A stretch of DNA of 64,000 bases from Streptomyces koelreuteriae (GCF_018604545.1 NZ_CP075896.1:6758001-6822000); one strand, 5' to 3'; shown: positions 50,751 through 59,729, counted from the stretch's first letter. The notes: generated by a model from the letters alone, not told the origin. Numbers and translations are program-made.

Positions 50751-51703
50751 GCGGCAGCCTCCCTCTCCTCGTCGGTGGTCTCGGTCAGGCGCAGGAACAC
50801 GTCGTCCAGCGTCGGTGGCCGCAGGCTCACGTCGAGCAGCGGTACGCCCGCCGTGTCCAGTGCGCGCACCAGACGCGGGAGGGTGAGGGTCGGGTCCTTG
50901 CTGACCGCGCCGACGGCGCCCCGCTCATGGTCGAACGACGGCTGCCCGCCCGTGATCCGGTCGAGCACCTCCGCCGCCCGCACGAGTACGTCCGCGTCCG
51001 TCACCACGACCTCGGCGTGCGCCCCGACGAGCGCCTTGAGCTGTGCCGGCGACCCGGTGTGCGCGACCCGGCCCCGGTCCACCAGGGCGATGTCGTCGGC
51101 GAGTCGGTCGGCCTCCTCCAGGTACTGGGTGGTGAGGAGCACGGTCGTGCCCTCGGCGGTCAGCTCGCGCACCACGTCCCAGATGAGATTGCGGCTGGCC
51201 GGGTCGAGGCCGGTGGTCGGCTCGTCCAGGAACAGCACGTCGGGGCGGCGGATCAGGCTCGCCGCCAGGTCCAGGCGGCGGCGCATGCCGCCCGAGTAGG
51301 TGGACGCGGGCCGGTCGGCGGCCTCCGTCAGCCCGAAGCGGTCGAGGAGTTCCGCGGTCCGGCCGGCCGGGCCGCGCACCCGGTGCAGCCGGCCGAACAA
51401 CCGGAGGTTCTGGCGTCCGGTCAGGTCCCCGTCGATCGAGGTGTCCTGCCCGGTGACACCGATCCGGCTCCGTACGGCGGCGGCCTCGCGGACGAGGTCG
51501 TGCCCGGCGACCCGCGCGGAGCCCGCGTCCGGCCGCAGCAGTGTGGTCAGCAGCCGTACGGCCGTGGTCTTGCCCGCCCCGTTCGGCCCGAGGACCCCGC
51601 ACACCGTGCCCTCGGCCACCGCGAGGTCCAGTCCGCGCACCGCGTGGACCTCCCCGAATCGCTTCTCCAGACCCTCACTAAGTACAGCGTACGTAGAAGT
51701 CAT
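50747..51703 (-). CDS. ABC exporter ATP-binding protein (DrrA-like)
   Basis: A 318-residue ATPase. Walker A GPNGAGKTTAVR, signature YSGGMRRRLDLAASL, Walker B VLFLDEPTTGLD and the H-loop TTQYLEEADRLAD are clear. The C-terminal extension of about 90 residues (HAEVVVTDADVLVRAAEVL ... LDDVFLRLTE) is typical of the DrrA/daunorubicin-resistance class. ATG 51703 (MTSTYAV) is used; an upstream ATG at 51721 is possible. One TetR operator overlaps codons 3-9, and another lies just upstream of the start. It overlaps the permease gene by 4 nt. Confidence 0.9.
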   Translation of the reverse strand: MTSTYAVLSEGLEKRFGEVHAVRGLDLAVAEGTVCGVLGPNGAGKTTAVRLLTTLLRPDAGSARVAGHDLVREAAAVRSRIGVTGQDTSIDGDLTGRQNLRLFGRLHRVRGPAGRTAELLDRFGLTEAADRPASTYSGGMRRRLDLAASLIRRPDVLFLDEPTTGLDPASRNLIWDVVRELTAEGTTVLLTTQYLEEADRLADDIALVDRGRVAHTGSPAQLKALVGAHAEVVVTDADVLVRAAEVLDRITGGQPSFDHERGAVGAVSKDPTLTLPRLVRALDTAGVPLLDVSLRPPTLDDVFLRLTETTDEEREAAA

Positions 51704-51738
51704 GGCTCGACCATAGCGCACTACGTACGCTGTACGTA
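51679..51738. promoter_or_regulatory. Paired TetR operators in the DrrAB/TetR divergent region
   Basis: TACGTAC-GCT-GTACGTA (51722-51738) is a perfect 17-bp palindrome. A second copy, TAAGTACAGCGTACGTA (51679-51695), differs from it at one base and lies inside the first codons of the ATPase gene. Centres are 43 bp apart, about four turns. They should bind the adjacent TetR protein. Confidence 0.8.
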
Positions 51739-51766
51739 ACTAGGATGGTGGCCGAGGTGATGATCG

Positions 51767-52483
51767 ATGGCGGGCCGAGCGGCCGTACCCGAAGTGATCT
51801 GGGCGCGCCCCGAGCGCACCGGCCGTGGGCCGAAACCGGCGTTCACGCGCGCCGGTATCGCGGCGGCGGCGGTGCGGATCGCCGACGCGGAGGGGCTCGA
51901 CGGGGTGTCCATGCGGCATGTCGCCGCGGCGTTGGGCTGCGGCACGATGTCGCTGTACAACTACGTCCCCCGAAAGGAGGACCTGTACGAGCTGATGGTG
52001 GACGCCGTCGGCGCCGAGCACGAGATGTTCGAACCCACGGGCGACTGGCGCGCCGACATGCTCCGCAACGCGGAGGAGACGCGGGCCATCATGTACCGCC
52101 ACACCTGGGTGCCGCGCCTGATGGCCGGGGTGCACGGCTTCAGCCCCAACACCCTGCGCTACCTGGAGCACTGCCTGGCCTGCCTCGAACCGCTCGACGT
52201 CCCGGCCGGTACGAAGACGGAGCTGATCGCGCTGCTCAACGGCATCGTGGCGACCTACACCGCGAACGACATCGCGACCGTCGAACGCACCCGCTCCATG
52301 CCGTGGTCCGAGGAGGAGGAGAACGCGGTGCGGATGGCCTATCTGGGCAGCCAGGTGGCCACCGGCGCCTATCCGCGACTCGCCGCTGCCTTCGGGGAGC
52401 AGAGCGGGCCGGTCGATCTGAACGCGGTGTTCCGGCGGGCGCTCGAACGCGTCCTGGACGCCTTCGATCCCGCCCTGCGGTAG
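51767..52483 (+). CDS. TetR-family repressor of the adjacent ABC exporter
   Basis: A 238-residue regulator. The HTH is IAAAAVRIADAEGLDGVSMRHVAAALGCGTMSLYNYVPRKEDLYELM, in which GTMSLYNYV is the recognition helix. The C-terminal part (MYRHTWVPRLMAGVHGFSPNTLRYLEHCL) is the TetR_C_11-like ligand domain. It diverges from the DrrA-like gene and the gap holds two operator copies, so it most likely represses both genes until a drug binds. The ATG at 51767 has GAGG upstream. Confidence 0.88.
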   Translation: MAGRAAVPEVIWARPERTGRGPKPAFTRAGIAAAAVRIADAEGLDGVSMRHVAAALGCGTMSLYNYVPRKEDLYELMVDAVGAEHEMFEPTGDWRADMLRNAEETRAIMYRHTWVPRLMAGVHGFSPNTLRYLEHCLACLEPLDVPAGTKTELIALLNGIVATYTANDIATVERTRSMPWSEEEENAVRMAYLGSQVATGAYPRLAAAFGEQSGPVDLNAVFRRALERVLDAFDPALR

Positions 52484-52497
52484 GAGCCGCGACGCCG

Positions 52498-52520
52498 GCT
52501 CGCGCTAGAGCAGCGCGAGC
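52498..52520. terminator. Stem-loop at the convergent ends of the TetR and type ISP-like genes
   Basis: GCTCGCGC and GCGCGAGC pair perfectly around TAGAGCA. It overlaps the last codons of the minus-strand gene, so its terminator role is mostly for the TetR gene. Confidence 0.5.
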
Positions 52521-53659
52521 TGGCCCTCCGGGCCCTCCTCGGGGCCGTCCAGCACCGAGGCCGGGCGGCGGGCCGTCGCCGGGACGGGGAGGAGGCCCGC
52601 CTCGCGGAGTTCGGCCGGCGTGATCGGGTCGGGGACCGTCAGGTCGTCCAGGGGGCGCAGTGCGGCCAGCAGGGCGAGGACCGTGATCAGTTCGAGCAGC
52701 TCCGACGTCCAGGTCTGCGACCAGGTCGCCGGGCGGATCGCCGCGAGGGTGCCCGGCTCGGCCTCGGTGACACGCGCCGCGAACCACTGTTCCAGGACGC
52801 GCACCCCGTCCGCCTCGAAGTCCCAGGCCTCCGGCGGCACCGGGGAGATGCGGCCGTCGCCCAGCAGCAGGGCCTCCTCGTCCCTGTCGTAGTCCAGGGT
52901 CAGGGGTCGCGCGGGCAGCGGGGCGCGGACGTAGGGGCGGCGGCCGCCGGGGAGCTTCGGGCGTTCGCCGTCGCGGCGCATCAGCCACAGCAGGCGGTGG
53001 CCCAGCTCCACGCCCCGCGCCCACTCGTCGGCGTCACCGGTGAGCGGGACGGTGAGATCCGGGCGAGCCGTGGCCGTGATCCAGGCCAGGACGTCCAGTG
53101 GGGCGGGGGCGGCGCCCAGGCGTGAGCCGAGGTGCTCCAGCAGGCCGGGGGCCAGGTTCGGTTCCCGCCCGCCCGGCCGGCGGAACAGCGGGCGGACGCG
53201 GCCGGGGCGGAGCAGCGGGAGCAGTGAGGTGACGAGGAGGGGAGGGGCGAGGGCCTCGGGCGCCTCCACCACGAAGACCTGATGCCCGTCCGCCACCCGC
53301 CACAGCTCCGGGCGGGCCGCGTCGATCAGCCGCTGGTCGGGGATCAGCCACTGTTCGTCGAAGGGCGCGCGCAGCACGCGCACCGGCTCCGGGCACGGGC
53401 CCGAGGCGCGGAGCAGCTTCTCCGTGCCGCCGCTCCGGCCGGGCAGCTGGCCGACCGCCGAGTGCAGCGTGCGCGAGCGGGTCGGCTCGAACAGGGTCTC
53501 GCGGTCGGGTCCCTCGGCCTTCACCAAGGCGTCCCAGCGGGCCTTCAGGGACGCCGCGTCGGGGGCCGCCGGCCAGCCCCGGCCGAGCCGCGGCGGTGCG
53601 ACGGACCACGGCATGAGGTCCGCCAGCGGCGGAGCGTCGTCGTGCGTCACGCAGGGCAT
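52505..53659 (-). CDS. Type ISP restriction/modification-like C-terminal domain protein
   Basis: A 384-residue protein without an ATPase or methyltransferase domain. The opening (PPLADLMPWSVAPPRLGRGWPAAPDAASLKARWDALV) and later RALL-like blocks (EPVRVLRAPFDEQWLIPDQRLIDAARPELWRV, ELLELITVLALLAALRPLDDL, ELREAGLLPVPATAR) match the specificity domain of type ISP (LlaBIII-like) enzymes as annotated in Streptomyces. Working alone, it cannot cut or methylate; it may be a relic or have a new role. The start is ATG 53659; the GTG three codons later is also possible. Confidence 0.6.
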   Translation of the reverse strand: MPCVTHDDAPPLADLMPWSVAPPRLGRGWPAAPDAASLKARWDALVKAEGPDRETLFEPTRSRTLHSAVGQLPGRSGGTEKLLRASGPCPEPVRVLRAPFDEQWLIPDQRLIDAARPELWRVADGHQVFVVEAPEALAPPLLVTSLLPLLRPGRVRPLFRRPGGREPNLAPGLLEHLGSRLGAAPAPLDVLAWITATARPDLTVPLTGDADEWARGVELGHRLLWLMRRDGERPKLPGGRRPYVRAPLPARPLTLDYDRDEEALLLGDGRISPVPPEAWDFEADGVRVLEQWFAARVTEAEPGTLAAIRPATWSQTWTSELLELITVLALLAALRPLDDLTVPDPITPAELREAGLLPVPATARRPASVLDGPEEGPEGQLALL

Positions 53660-53723
53660 CGTACGACGCCCCCGAGGGGCGCGGGGAACCCTGCGAGGGC
53701 CCCACCGGCACGCGGGGCGACCG

Positions 53724-54470
53724 CTACGCGTCCAGGGTCACCGTGAAGGAGAACCGGTCGCCCCGGTACTGGATGACGGCCACGTCCAGCGGCCGGCCGC
53801 CGGTGTCGTACGTGATGCCCGTGTAGTGCAGGATCGGGCTGAGCAGCGGCACTTGGAGCAGCTTCGCGGTCTCCGGGTCGGCGAGCCGGGCCTCCACCGT
53901 GTCCGTGATGCGGCTGATGTCCACCCCGACGACATCCCGCAGCACCTTGGTCATGGGCCACCGCACGAGGTCGTCCAGGTCGATGCGCGCGGCCAGTTCG
54001 GGACGGACGTAGTTCCGCGCATGGTTCGTCGGCTCGCCCGTCTTCTCGTCGCTGCGCAGCCGGTGGTACGTCGAGACCTCCCGCGTCTCCGGGAAGAACT
54101 CGGCGAGTTCGCCCGGCACGGGGATCGTGCCGTGGTCCAGCAGTTCGGACGTCATGCCGGACTGCTGGGCCACGATCGCGTCCACCGAGCCGAGCAGCCG
54201 GACCGGTGAACCCCGGCGCGCGTGCGGCTCGATGAAGGTGCCCCGCCGGCGATGGCGGGTGATCAGCCCCTCGTCCTCCAGCTCCTTCAGCGCCTGCCGC
54301 ATGGTCAGCACGCTCACGCCGTAGTGCCCGGCCAACCGCTCCTCGGTGGGCAGGCGCAGCGGGTCCTGGGGCGAGCGGCCGAGGATCGAGGCGCGCAGCG
54401 ACTGCGACACCTGGTACCAGAGCGGCAGCTTGCGGTTCAGGACGATCGAGTCCGGGGCGAAGGAGGTCAC
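53724..54470 (-). CDS. GntR-family regulator, HutC subfamily
   Basis: A 248-residue regulator. The winged helix is PLWYQVSQSLRASILGRSPQDPLRLPTEERLAGHYGVSVLTMRQALKELEDEGLITRHRRRGTFI. A UTRA ligand domain (VSTYHRLRSDEKTGEPTNHARNYVRPELAARIDL ... YTGITYDTGGRPLDVAVIQYRGDRF) follows. It lies 26 nt after hmgA in the same direction, so it is probably co-transcribed and may control aromatic amino acid breakdown by sensing homogentisate or a related acid. The start is GTG 54470 with only a weak GGATGG upstream. Confidence 0.85.
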   Translation of the reverse strand: MTSFAPDSIVLNRKLPLWYQVSQSLRASILGRSPQDPLRLPTEERLAGHYGVSVLTMRQALKELEDEGLITRHRRRGTFIEPHARRGSPVRLLGSVDAIVAQQSGMTSELLDHGTIPVPGELAEFFPETREVSTYHRLRSDEKTGEPTNHARNYVRPELAARIDLDDLVRWPMTKVLRDVVGVDISRITDTVEARLADPETAKLLQVPLLSPILHYTGITYDTGGRPLDVAVIQYRGDRFSFTVTLDA

Positions 54471-54496
54471 GGGCCATCCGTACCGGTCAGGGGTGC

Positions 54497-55849
54497 TCAG
54501 TGCAAGGGACGGAAGTGCCGCTCCAGGCCCTGCCAGACGTCGTCGTAACGCTGTTGGAGGTGTTCCGCCCGGGCCGCGTGCGGGGTGAGGGTCAGCGGCC
54601 AGCGGGTCTCGAACATGAACGCCAGTCCGTCGTCGATCTTCTGGGGCCTCAGCTCGGCGGCGCTGGCCCGGTCGAAGGTCTCCCGGTCCGGGCCGTGCGC
54701 CGACATCATGTTGTGCAGCGAACCGCCGCCCGGCACGAAGCCCTCCGCCTTCGCGTCGTACGCGCCCTCGATCAGGCCCATGTACTCGCTCATCACGTTC
54801 CGGTGGAAGTACGGCGGCCGGAAGGTGTCCTCGCCCACCAGCCAGCGCGGCGCGAACACCACGAAGTCGACCCCGGCCAGCCCCGGGGTGTCCGACGGGG
54901 ACGTCAGCACCGTGAAGATCGACGGGTCCGGGTGGTCGTAGGTGATGGTGCCGAGCGCGTTGAAACGGCGCAGGTCGTAGACGTACGGCACATGGTTGCC
55001 GTGCCAGGCGACGACATCGAGCGGGGAGTGGTCGTAGGTGGCCGTCCAGAGGTTGCCGCAGAACTTGTTCACCACCTCCACCGGGCCCTCGACGTCCTCG
55101 TACGCGGCGACCGGGGCGCGGAAGTCCCGGGGATGGGCGAGGCCGTTCGCGCCGATCGGGCCCAGGTCGGGGAGGCGGAAGGGCGCGCCGTAGTTCTCGC
55201 ACACATAGCCGCGGGCGGATCCGTCCAGCAGCTCCACACGGAAGCGGACCCCACGGGGGACGAGCGCGACATGGCCCGGCTCCACATGGAGCAGACCGAA
55301 CTCGGTGCGCAGCAGCAGCCCGCCGCGCTCCGGGACGATCAGCAGCTCGCCGTCGGCGTCGCTGAACACCCGCTCCATCGAGACGTTGGCCGCGTAGAGG
55401 TGCACGGCGACGCCGGTGCGCTGGGTGGCGTCGCCGTTGCCGCCCAGCGTCCACAGGCCGGCCAGGAAGTCGGTCTCGGGGGCCGGGTCGGGAAGGGGGT
55501 TCCAGCGCAGCCGGTTCGGGTCGGGCACGGTCTGGGTGAAGGGAGCGGTGCGGACCGAGCCGTTGTGGGCCCGGGTGAACGCCGGGTGCGCGGCCGACGG
55601 GCGGATCCGGTACAGCCAGGAGCGGCGGTTGTGGGAGCGCGGCTCGGTGAAGGCCGTACCGCTGAGCTGCTCCGCGTACAGCCCGAGCGGGGCCCGCTGC
55701 GGCGAGTTGCGGCCCTCGGGCAGCGCGCCCGGGACGGCCTCGGAGCCGTGCTCGTTGCCGAAGCCGGAGAGATAGGTCAGCCCTTCGGCCCTCTTCCGCG
55801 CTCCCTCGCGCTCGGACACGCCTGCGCGGGAGGTACCCCCATCGCCCAT
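54497..55849 (-). CDS. hmgA: Homogentisate 1,2-dioxygenase
   Basis: A 450-residue ring-cleaving iron enzyme that converts homogentisate to maleylacetoacetate in Phe/Tyr breakdown. Diagnostic blocks: LTYLSGFGNEHGSEAVPGALP at the N-terminus, NKFCGNLWTATYDHSPLDVVAWHGNHVPYVYDLRRFN, and the metal site PPYFHRNVMSEYMGLIEGAYDAK with SLHNMMSAHGPD. The first 20 residues (MGDGGTSRAGVSEREGARKR) are longer than in other Streptomyces HmgA as I recall. Their DNA resembles a Streptomyces repeat, so the extension may be a repeat insertion. GGGAG precedes ATG 55849. Confidence 0.95.
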   Translation of the reverse strand: MGDGGTSRAGVSEREGARKRAEGLTYLSGFGNEHGSEAVPGALPEGRNSPQRAPLGLYAEQLSGTAFTEPRSHNRRSWLYRIRPSAAHPAFTRAHNGSVRTAPFTQTVPDPNRLRWNPLPDPAPETDFLAGLWTLGGNGDATQRTGVAVHLYAANVSMERVFSDADGELLIVPERGGLLLRTEFGLLHVEPGHVALVPRGVRFRVELLDGSARGYVCENYGAPFRLPDLGPIGANGLAHPRDFRAPVAAYEDVEGPVEVVNKFCGNLWTATYDHSPLDVVAWHGNHVPYVYDLRRFNALGTITYDHPDPSIFTVLTSPSDTPGLAGVDFVVFAPRWLVGEDTFRPPYFHRNVMSEYMGLIEGAYDAKAEGFVPGGGSLHNMMSAHGPDRETFDRASAAELRPQKIDDGLAFMFETRWPLTLTPHAARAEHLQQRYDDVWQGLERHFRPLH

Positions 55850-56003
55850 GATCGCTGCTCCCTTGCCATCCGATTCCTATGGAACACCGTAGGATTGCGT
55901 TTTCCGCGACGCAAGAGGGACACGCACCCTCCTCACGACGGATGACCTGAACCCGACTTGAGGACGATCCGCCGGGCCTGGGGCGCGCTCTACGCTCGCG
56001 GAC

Positions 56004-56615
56004 ATGACGTGGACACGTGGACCTCTCGCCCTGCTCGCGGTCTGCGTCCTGCTGACCGGAGCCGCCGGCTGCGGCTCCGGCCAGGAGCCGGAGCGGGGGA
56101 GCGGGGCCTCGCCCACGCCCGTGGGCACGCTCCTGGAGGACCGGGACCCGGAGGGGCGGCCCTACCGTCAGGTGGCCCAGCGGGACGCCCCCGACGTCGG
56201 CATCGAGGTGCAGCCCGACGGGGCCGGCGACTGGGACGTCCGGCTGGCCGTCCGGAAGTTCCGCTTCTCGGGGGCGGGTGCGGCGGACGAGGCGGTGGCC
56301 GGGCGCGGACTCGCGCACCTCTATGTGGACGGCCGCCTCGTCGCCCGGCTCCGCACCACCGAGTACCGGCTGGCCGCCCACCTCGTGCCGCGCGGCACGC
56401 ACCACGTCACGGCCCGCCTCTACGCCGACGACGGCACCGCCTGGGCGGTGGACGGGCGGCCCGTGGAGAGCACGGCCGACATCACCGCGTCACAACCCGG
56501 CCCGGGCGCGAAGCCGAGCGCGAGCGCCCCGGGGGAAGCGCGGACGCACGCGACGGACGCCCGGCCCCGGATCGGGGGGCGAGGTTCACCCGACCGCGCC
56601 GGAAAGGCATCATGA
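56004..56615 (+). CDS. Putative lipoprotein upstream of a TetR gene
   Basis: A 203-residue lipoprotein: signal peptide with lipobox GAAGC at about residue 20, then a beta-rich domain (VGIEVQPDGAGDWDVRLAVRKFRFSGAG ... GLAHLYVDGRLVARLRTTEYRLAAHLVPRGTHHVTARLYADDGTAWAVDGRPV). This pattern resembles small copper-chaperone or YHYH-like extracytoplasmic domains, but I cannot assign it. The C-terminal tail is low complexity. Its stop overlaps the TetR start by 4 nt. It is divergent from hmgA. Confidence 0.7.
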   Translation: MTWTRGPLALLAVCVLLTGAAGCGSGQEPERGSGASPTPVGTLLEDRDPEGRPYRQVAQRDAPDVGIEVQPDGAGDWDVRLAVRKFRFSGAGAADEAVAGRGLAHLYVDGRLVARLRTTEYRLAAHLVPRGTHHVTARLYADDGTAWAVDGRPVESTADITASQPGPGAKPSASAPGEARTHATDARPRIGGRGSPDRAGKAS

Positions 56616-57229
56616 AGCCCGTGCCCCACGCGACATCGCTCCGTCGTGCGCCCGTGCAGCGGCGCAGTGCCGAACGCCTGACCAGGATCCTCGACGCCTG
56701 CGCCGACCTCCTCGACGAGGTCGGCTACGACGACCTGAGCACCCGCGCCGTCGCCCAGCGGGCCGGCGTCCCCATCGGCTCGGTCTACCGCTTCTTCGGC
56801 AACAAACGCCAGATGGCCGACGCGCTGGCCCAGCGCAACCTCGAGCGGTACTCCGCCCGCGTCACCGAGCGCCTGCGGGAGACGGGCGGCGGGGACTGGC
56901 GGGTGGCCATGGACGCCGTGCTCGACGAGTACCTGGAGATGAAGCGCACCGCGCCCGGCTTCTCCCTCGTCGACTTCGGCAACCAGATCCCCGTCGGCGC
57001 CCGCCACAGCGAACCCAACCACCGTGTCGCCGACCGCCTCAGCGAACTCCTCTCCGGCTATCTCGACCGTGAGCCCGACGAGGATCTGCGCCGGGTGTTC
57101 CTCATCGCCGTCGAGACCGCCGACACACTCGTGCACCTGGCCTTCCGGGTCGCGCCGGACGGAGACCCGAAGGTCATCGAGGAGATGCGGGAGATGCTGC
57201 GGGCGTATCTGTCCCGGGTGCTCGACTGA
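56612..57229 (+). CDS. TetR-family transcriptional regulator (SCO1712-like)
   Basis: A 205-residue regulator. The HTH is RILDACADLLDEVGYDDLSTRAVAQRAGVPIGSVYRFFGNKRQMADAL. The ligand domain (MKRTAPGFSLVDFGNQIPVGARHSEPNHRVADRLSELL) follows. By position near hmgA it resembles SCO1712, reported in S. coelicolor to affect antibiotic production; the link rests on synteny from memory. ATG 56612 overlaps the lipoprotein stop (ATGA), with GGAAAGG upstream. An 18-bp palindrome 57 bp past its stop may be one of its sites. Confidence 0.85.
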   Translation: MKPVPHATSLRRAPVQRRSAERLTRILDACADLLDEVGYDDLSTRAVAQRAGVPIGSVYRFFGNKRQMADALAQRNLERYSARVTERLRETGGGDWRVAMDAVLDEYLEMKRTAPGFSLVDFGNQIPVGARHSEPNHRVADRLSELLSGYLDREPDEDLRRVFLIAVETADTLVHLAFRVAPDGDPKVIEEMREMLRAYLSRVLD

Positions 57230-57285
57230 CCTGGTGCGTCCTGGACCCGTCGGGCGATCCGGTTCCTCCAGGGCCTCCCCTCCAT

Positions 57286-57303
57286 GCATACCGGTCGGTA
57301 TGC
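57286..57303. promoter_or_regulatory. Perfect 18-bp palindrome upstream of the molybdopterin oxidoreductase gene
   Basis: GCATACCG-GT-CGGTATGC is a TetR-type operator shape. It lies 47 bp before the GTG of the oxidoreductase gene and just after the TetR gene, so the TetR product is a good candidate ligand-responsive repressor. Confidence 0.65.
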
Positions 57304-57350
57304 TCGGGCGCGTTCGTGCGTCACCGTAGCCGCCGCCCCCGGGAGGACCC

Positions 57351-59594
57351 GTGTCCCGCACCGCCCTGCGTATCTGTCCCCTGTGCGAGGCCACCTGCGG
57401 CCTGACCCTCACCATCGAGGGGACGCGCGTCACCCGTGCCCGAGGTGACCGCGACGATGTGTTCAGCGCGGGGTTCGTCTGCCCCAAGGGCGCGTCCTTC
57501 GGCGCCGTCGACTCCGACCCCGACCGGTTGCGCACCCCGCTGGTGCGCCGGGACGGCGAACTGCGCGAGGCCACCTGGGAGGAGGCCTTCGACGCCGTCG
57601 CCGCCGGCATCCGCCCGGTCGTCGAGCGGTACGGCCCGAACTCCGTCGGCGTCGTCCTCGGCAACCCCAATGTGCACACCATGGCCGGGGCCCTGTACCC
57701 GACGCTGCTGCTCGCCGGGCTCGGCACTCGCAGCGTCTTCACCGCCTCCACGGTCGACCAGATGCCCAAGCACGTCTCCAGCGGACTGCTCTACGGCGAC
57801 GCGAACGCCATCCCCGTGCCCGACCTCGACCACACCGACCATCTGCTCCTGATCGGCGCCAACCCGCTGGAGTCCAACGGCAGTCTGTGCACCGCCCCCG
57901 ACTTCCCGGGCAAGCTCAAGGCGCTCAAGGCCCGTGGCGGCACCCTCGTCGTCATCGACCCGCGGCGCACCCGGACCGCCAAGCTCGCCGACCGGCACAT
58001 CGCCGTACGGCCCGGCACCGACGCGCTGCTGCTGGCGGCGATGGCCCAGGTGCTCTACGCCGAGGGCCTCGTCGAGCCCACCCCGCACGTCCAGGGCGTC
58101 GAGGAACTGGCCGACGCCCTGGAGGAGTTCACCCCCGAGGCCGTCGCCCCGGCCTGTGACGTCGACGCCGGGCTCATCCGCACCCTCGCCCGTGAACTGG
58201 CCGCCGCCCCCACCGCCGCCGTGTACGGCCGCATCGGCAGCTGCACCGTCCCGCACGGCACCCTGGCCAGCTGGCTCGTCGACGTCCTGAACATCCTCAC
58301 CGGCAACCTCGACCGGCCGGGCGGCGCGCTCTTCCCGCAGGCCGCCACCGACAGGACCCCGCGCCCCGCCGGGCCCGGACGGGGCTTCGCCCTCGGGCGC
58401 TGGCACTCCCGGGTGAGCCGGCACCCCGAGGCGAAGGGCGAGCTGCCCCTGTCGGCCCTCGCCGAGGAGATCGACACCGCCACCGAGGAGGGCGAGCCGG
58501 TGCGCGCGCTCGTCGCCGTCGCCGCCAACCCCGTCCTGTCCGCGCCCGACGGCGACCGGCTCGACAAGGCGCTCGACTCGCTCGACTTCATGGTCAGCGT
58601 CGACCCCTACCTCAACGAGACCTCACGCCACGCCCATGTCGTGCTGCCCCCGCCCCCGCCCTCCCAGAGCCCGCACCACGACTTCGCCTTCAACACCCTC
58701 GCCGTCCGCAACCAGGTCCGCTACACCCGCCCCGCGGTCCCGCTGGAACCCGGACGGATGGCGGAGACGGAGATCCTGGCCCGGCTGATCCTCGCCGCGA
58801 CGGGCATGCACGGGACCGACCCCGCCGCCGTCGACCGGATGGTCATCGACCAGACCCTCGGCAAGGCGGTCACGGAACCCCACTCGCCCGTATACGACCG
58901 CGACCCCCGCGACCTCGCCGCACAGCTCACCGGCGACACCGGCCCCGAGCGACGGCTGGACATGATGCTGCGCCTCGGCCCCTACGGCGACGGCTTCGGC
59001 GTACGACCGGACGGGCTCACCCTGGAGAAGCTGCTCGCGCATCCGCACGGCATCGACCTCGGCCCGCTGGCCTCCCGGCTCCCGCAGCCGCTGAAGACCC
59101 GCAGCGGCCTGGTGGAGCTGCTGCCGGAGCCGATCGCGCGGGACCTGCCCCGCCTTCGCGCGGCCCTGGCAGAACGCCCCGAGGGGCTCGTCCTGGTCGG
59201 CCGCCGCCATCTGCGCTCCAACAACAGCTGGATGCACAACGTGCCCGCCCTCACCGGCGGCTCCAACCGCTGCACCCTGCACATCCACCCCGAGGACGCC
59301 GAACGGCTGGGCGTCGAGGACGGGGCGCCGGTGCGGGTGAAGGGCGCCGGGGGAGAGGTCACCGCACCCGCCGAGGTCACGGACGCCGTCCGCAAGGGCG
59401 TGGTGAGCCTCCCGCACGGCTGGGGCCACAACCGGCCCGGCACCCGCCTCGGCCACGCCTCGACCGACCCCGGCGTCAACGTCAACCAGCTCCTCGACGG
59501 CCGGCTGCTCGACCCGCTGTCGGGCAACGCGGTCCTCAACGGAGTGCCCGTCGCATGCGCCCCGGCGGCCGAAAAGCTCATGCCCCTGACCTGA
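57351..59594 (+). CDS. Molybdopterin-dependent oxidoreductase (formate dehydrogenase/DMSO reductase family)
   Basis: A 747-residue catalytic protein. The N-terminal 4Fe-4S motif is ICPLCEATCG ... FVCPKG. Mo-bis-MGD domains follow (NSVGVVLGNPNVHTMAGALYP, VVIDPRRTRTAKLADRHIAVRPGTDALLLAAM, NILTGNLDRPGGALFP), and the C-terminal MGD-binding barrel has NNSWMHNVPALTGGSNRCTLHIHPEDAERLG. Where many relatives have a Cys Mo ligand (as in ARLCMSS), it reads QMPKHVSSG, so no Cys/Sec ligand is obvious. It stands alone, without electron-transfer subunits. GTG 57351 with GGGAGGA upstream. Substrate unknown. Confidence 0.86.
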   Translation: MSRTALRICPLCEATCGLTLTIEGTRVTRARGDRDDVFSAGFVCPKGASFGAVDSDPDRLRTPLVRRDGELREATWEEAFDAVAAGIRPVVERYGPNSVGVVLGNPNVHTMAGALYPTLLLAGLGTRSVFTASTVDQMPKHVSSGLLYGDANAIPVPDLDHTDHLLLIGANPLESNGSLCTAPDFPGKLKALKARGGTLVVIDPRRTRTAKLADRHIAVRPGTDALLLAAMAQVLYAEGLVEPTPHVQGVEELADALEEFTPEAVAPACDVDAGLIRTLARELAAAPTAAVYGRIGSCTVPHGTLASWLVDVLNILTGNLDRPGGALFPQAATDRTPRPAGPGRGFALGRWHSRVSRHPEAKGELPLSALAEEIDTATEEGEPVRALVAVAANPVLSAPDGDRLDKALDSLDFMVSVDPYLNETSRHAHVVLPPPPPSQSPHHDFAFNTLAVRNQVRYTRPAVPLEPGRMAETEILARLILAATGMHGTDPAAVDRMVIDQTLGKAVTEPHSPVYDRDPRDLAAQLTGDTGPERRLDMMLRLGPYGDGFGVRPDGLTLEKLLAHPHGIDLGPLASRLPQPLKTRSGLVELLPEPIARDLPRLRAALAERPEGLVLVGRRHLRSNNSWMHNVPALTGGSNRCTLHIHPEDAERLGVEDGAPVRVKGAGGEVTAPAEVTDAVRKGVVSLPHGWGHNRPGTRLGHASTDPGVNVNQLLDGRLLDPLSGNAVLNGVPVACAPAAEKLMPLT

Positions 59595-59729
59595 GCAAAG
59601 CTGTGACCAGCAGTTTTGCGCTTATTGCTCGCACGTCAACGTCTTGTTAACGCTGCTTGACGGGACCTAACGTCTCGGGAACCGCCGGCCCTGGTGGGAT
59701 GTTCAAGGGCGAACGTTAGGTATCCACTC

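Noticed and set aside
55868..55895. CCATCC-N16-CGTAGG before hmgA as a SigK site
   Set aside because: The -10 matches only three of six positions and the strand is wrong for hmgA.
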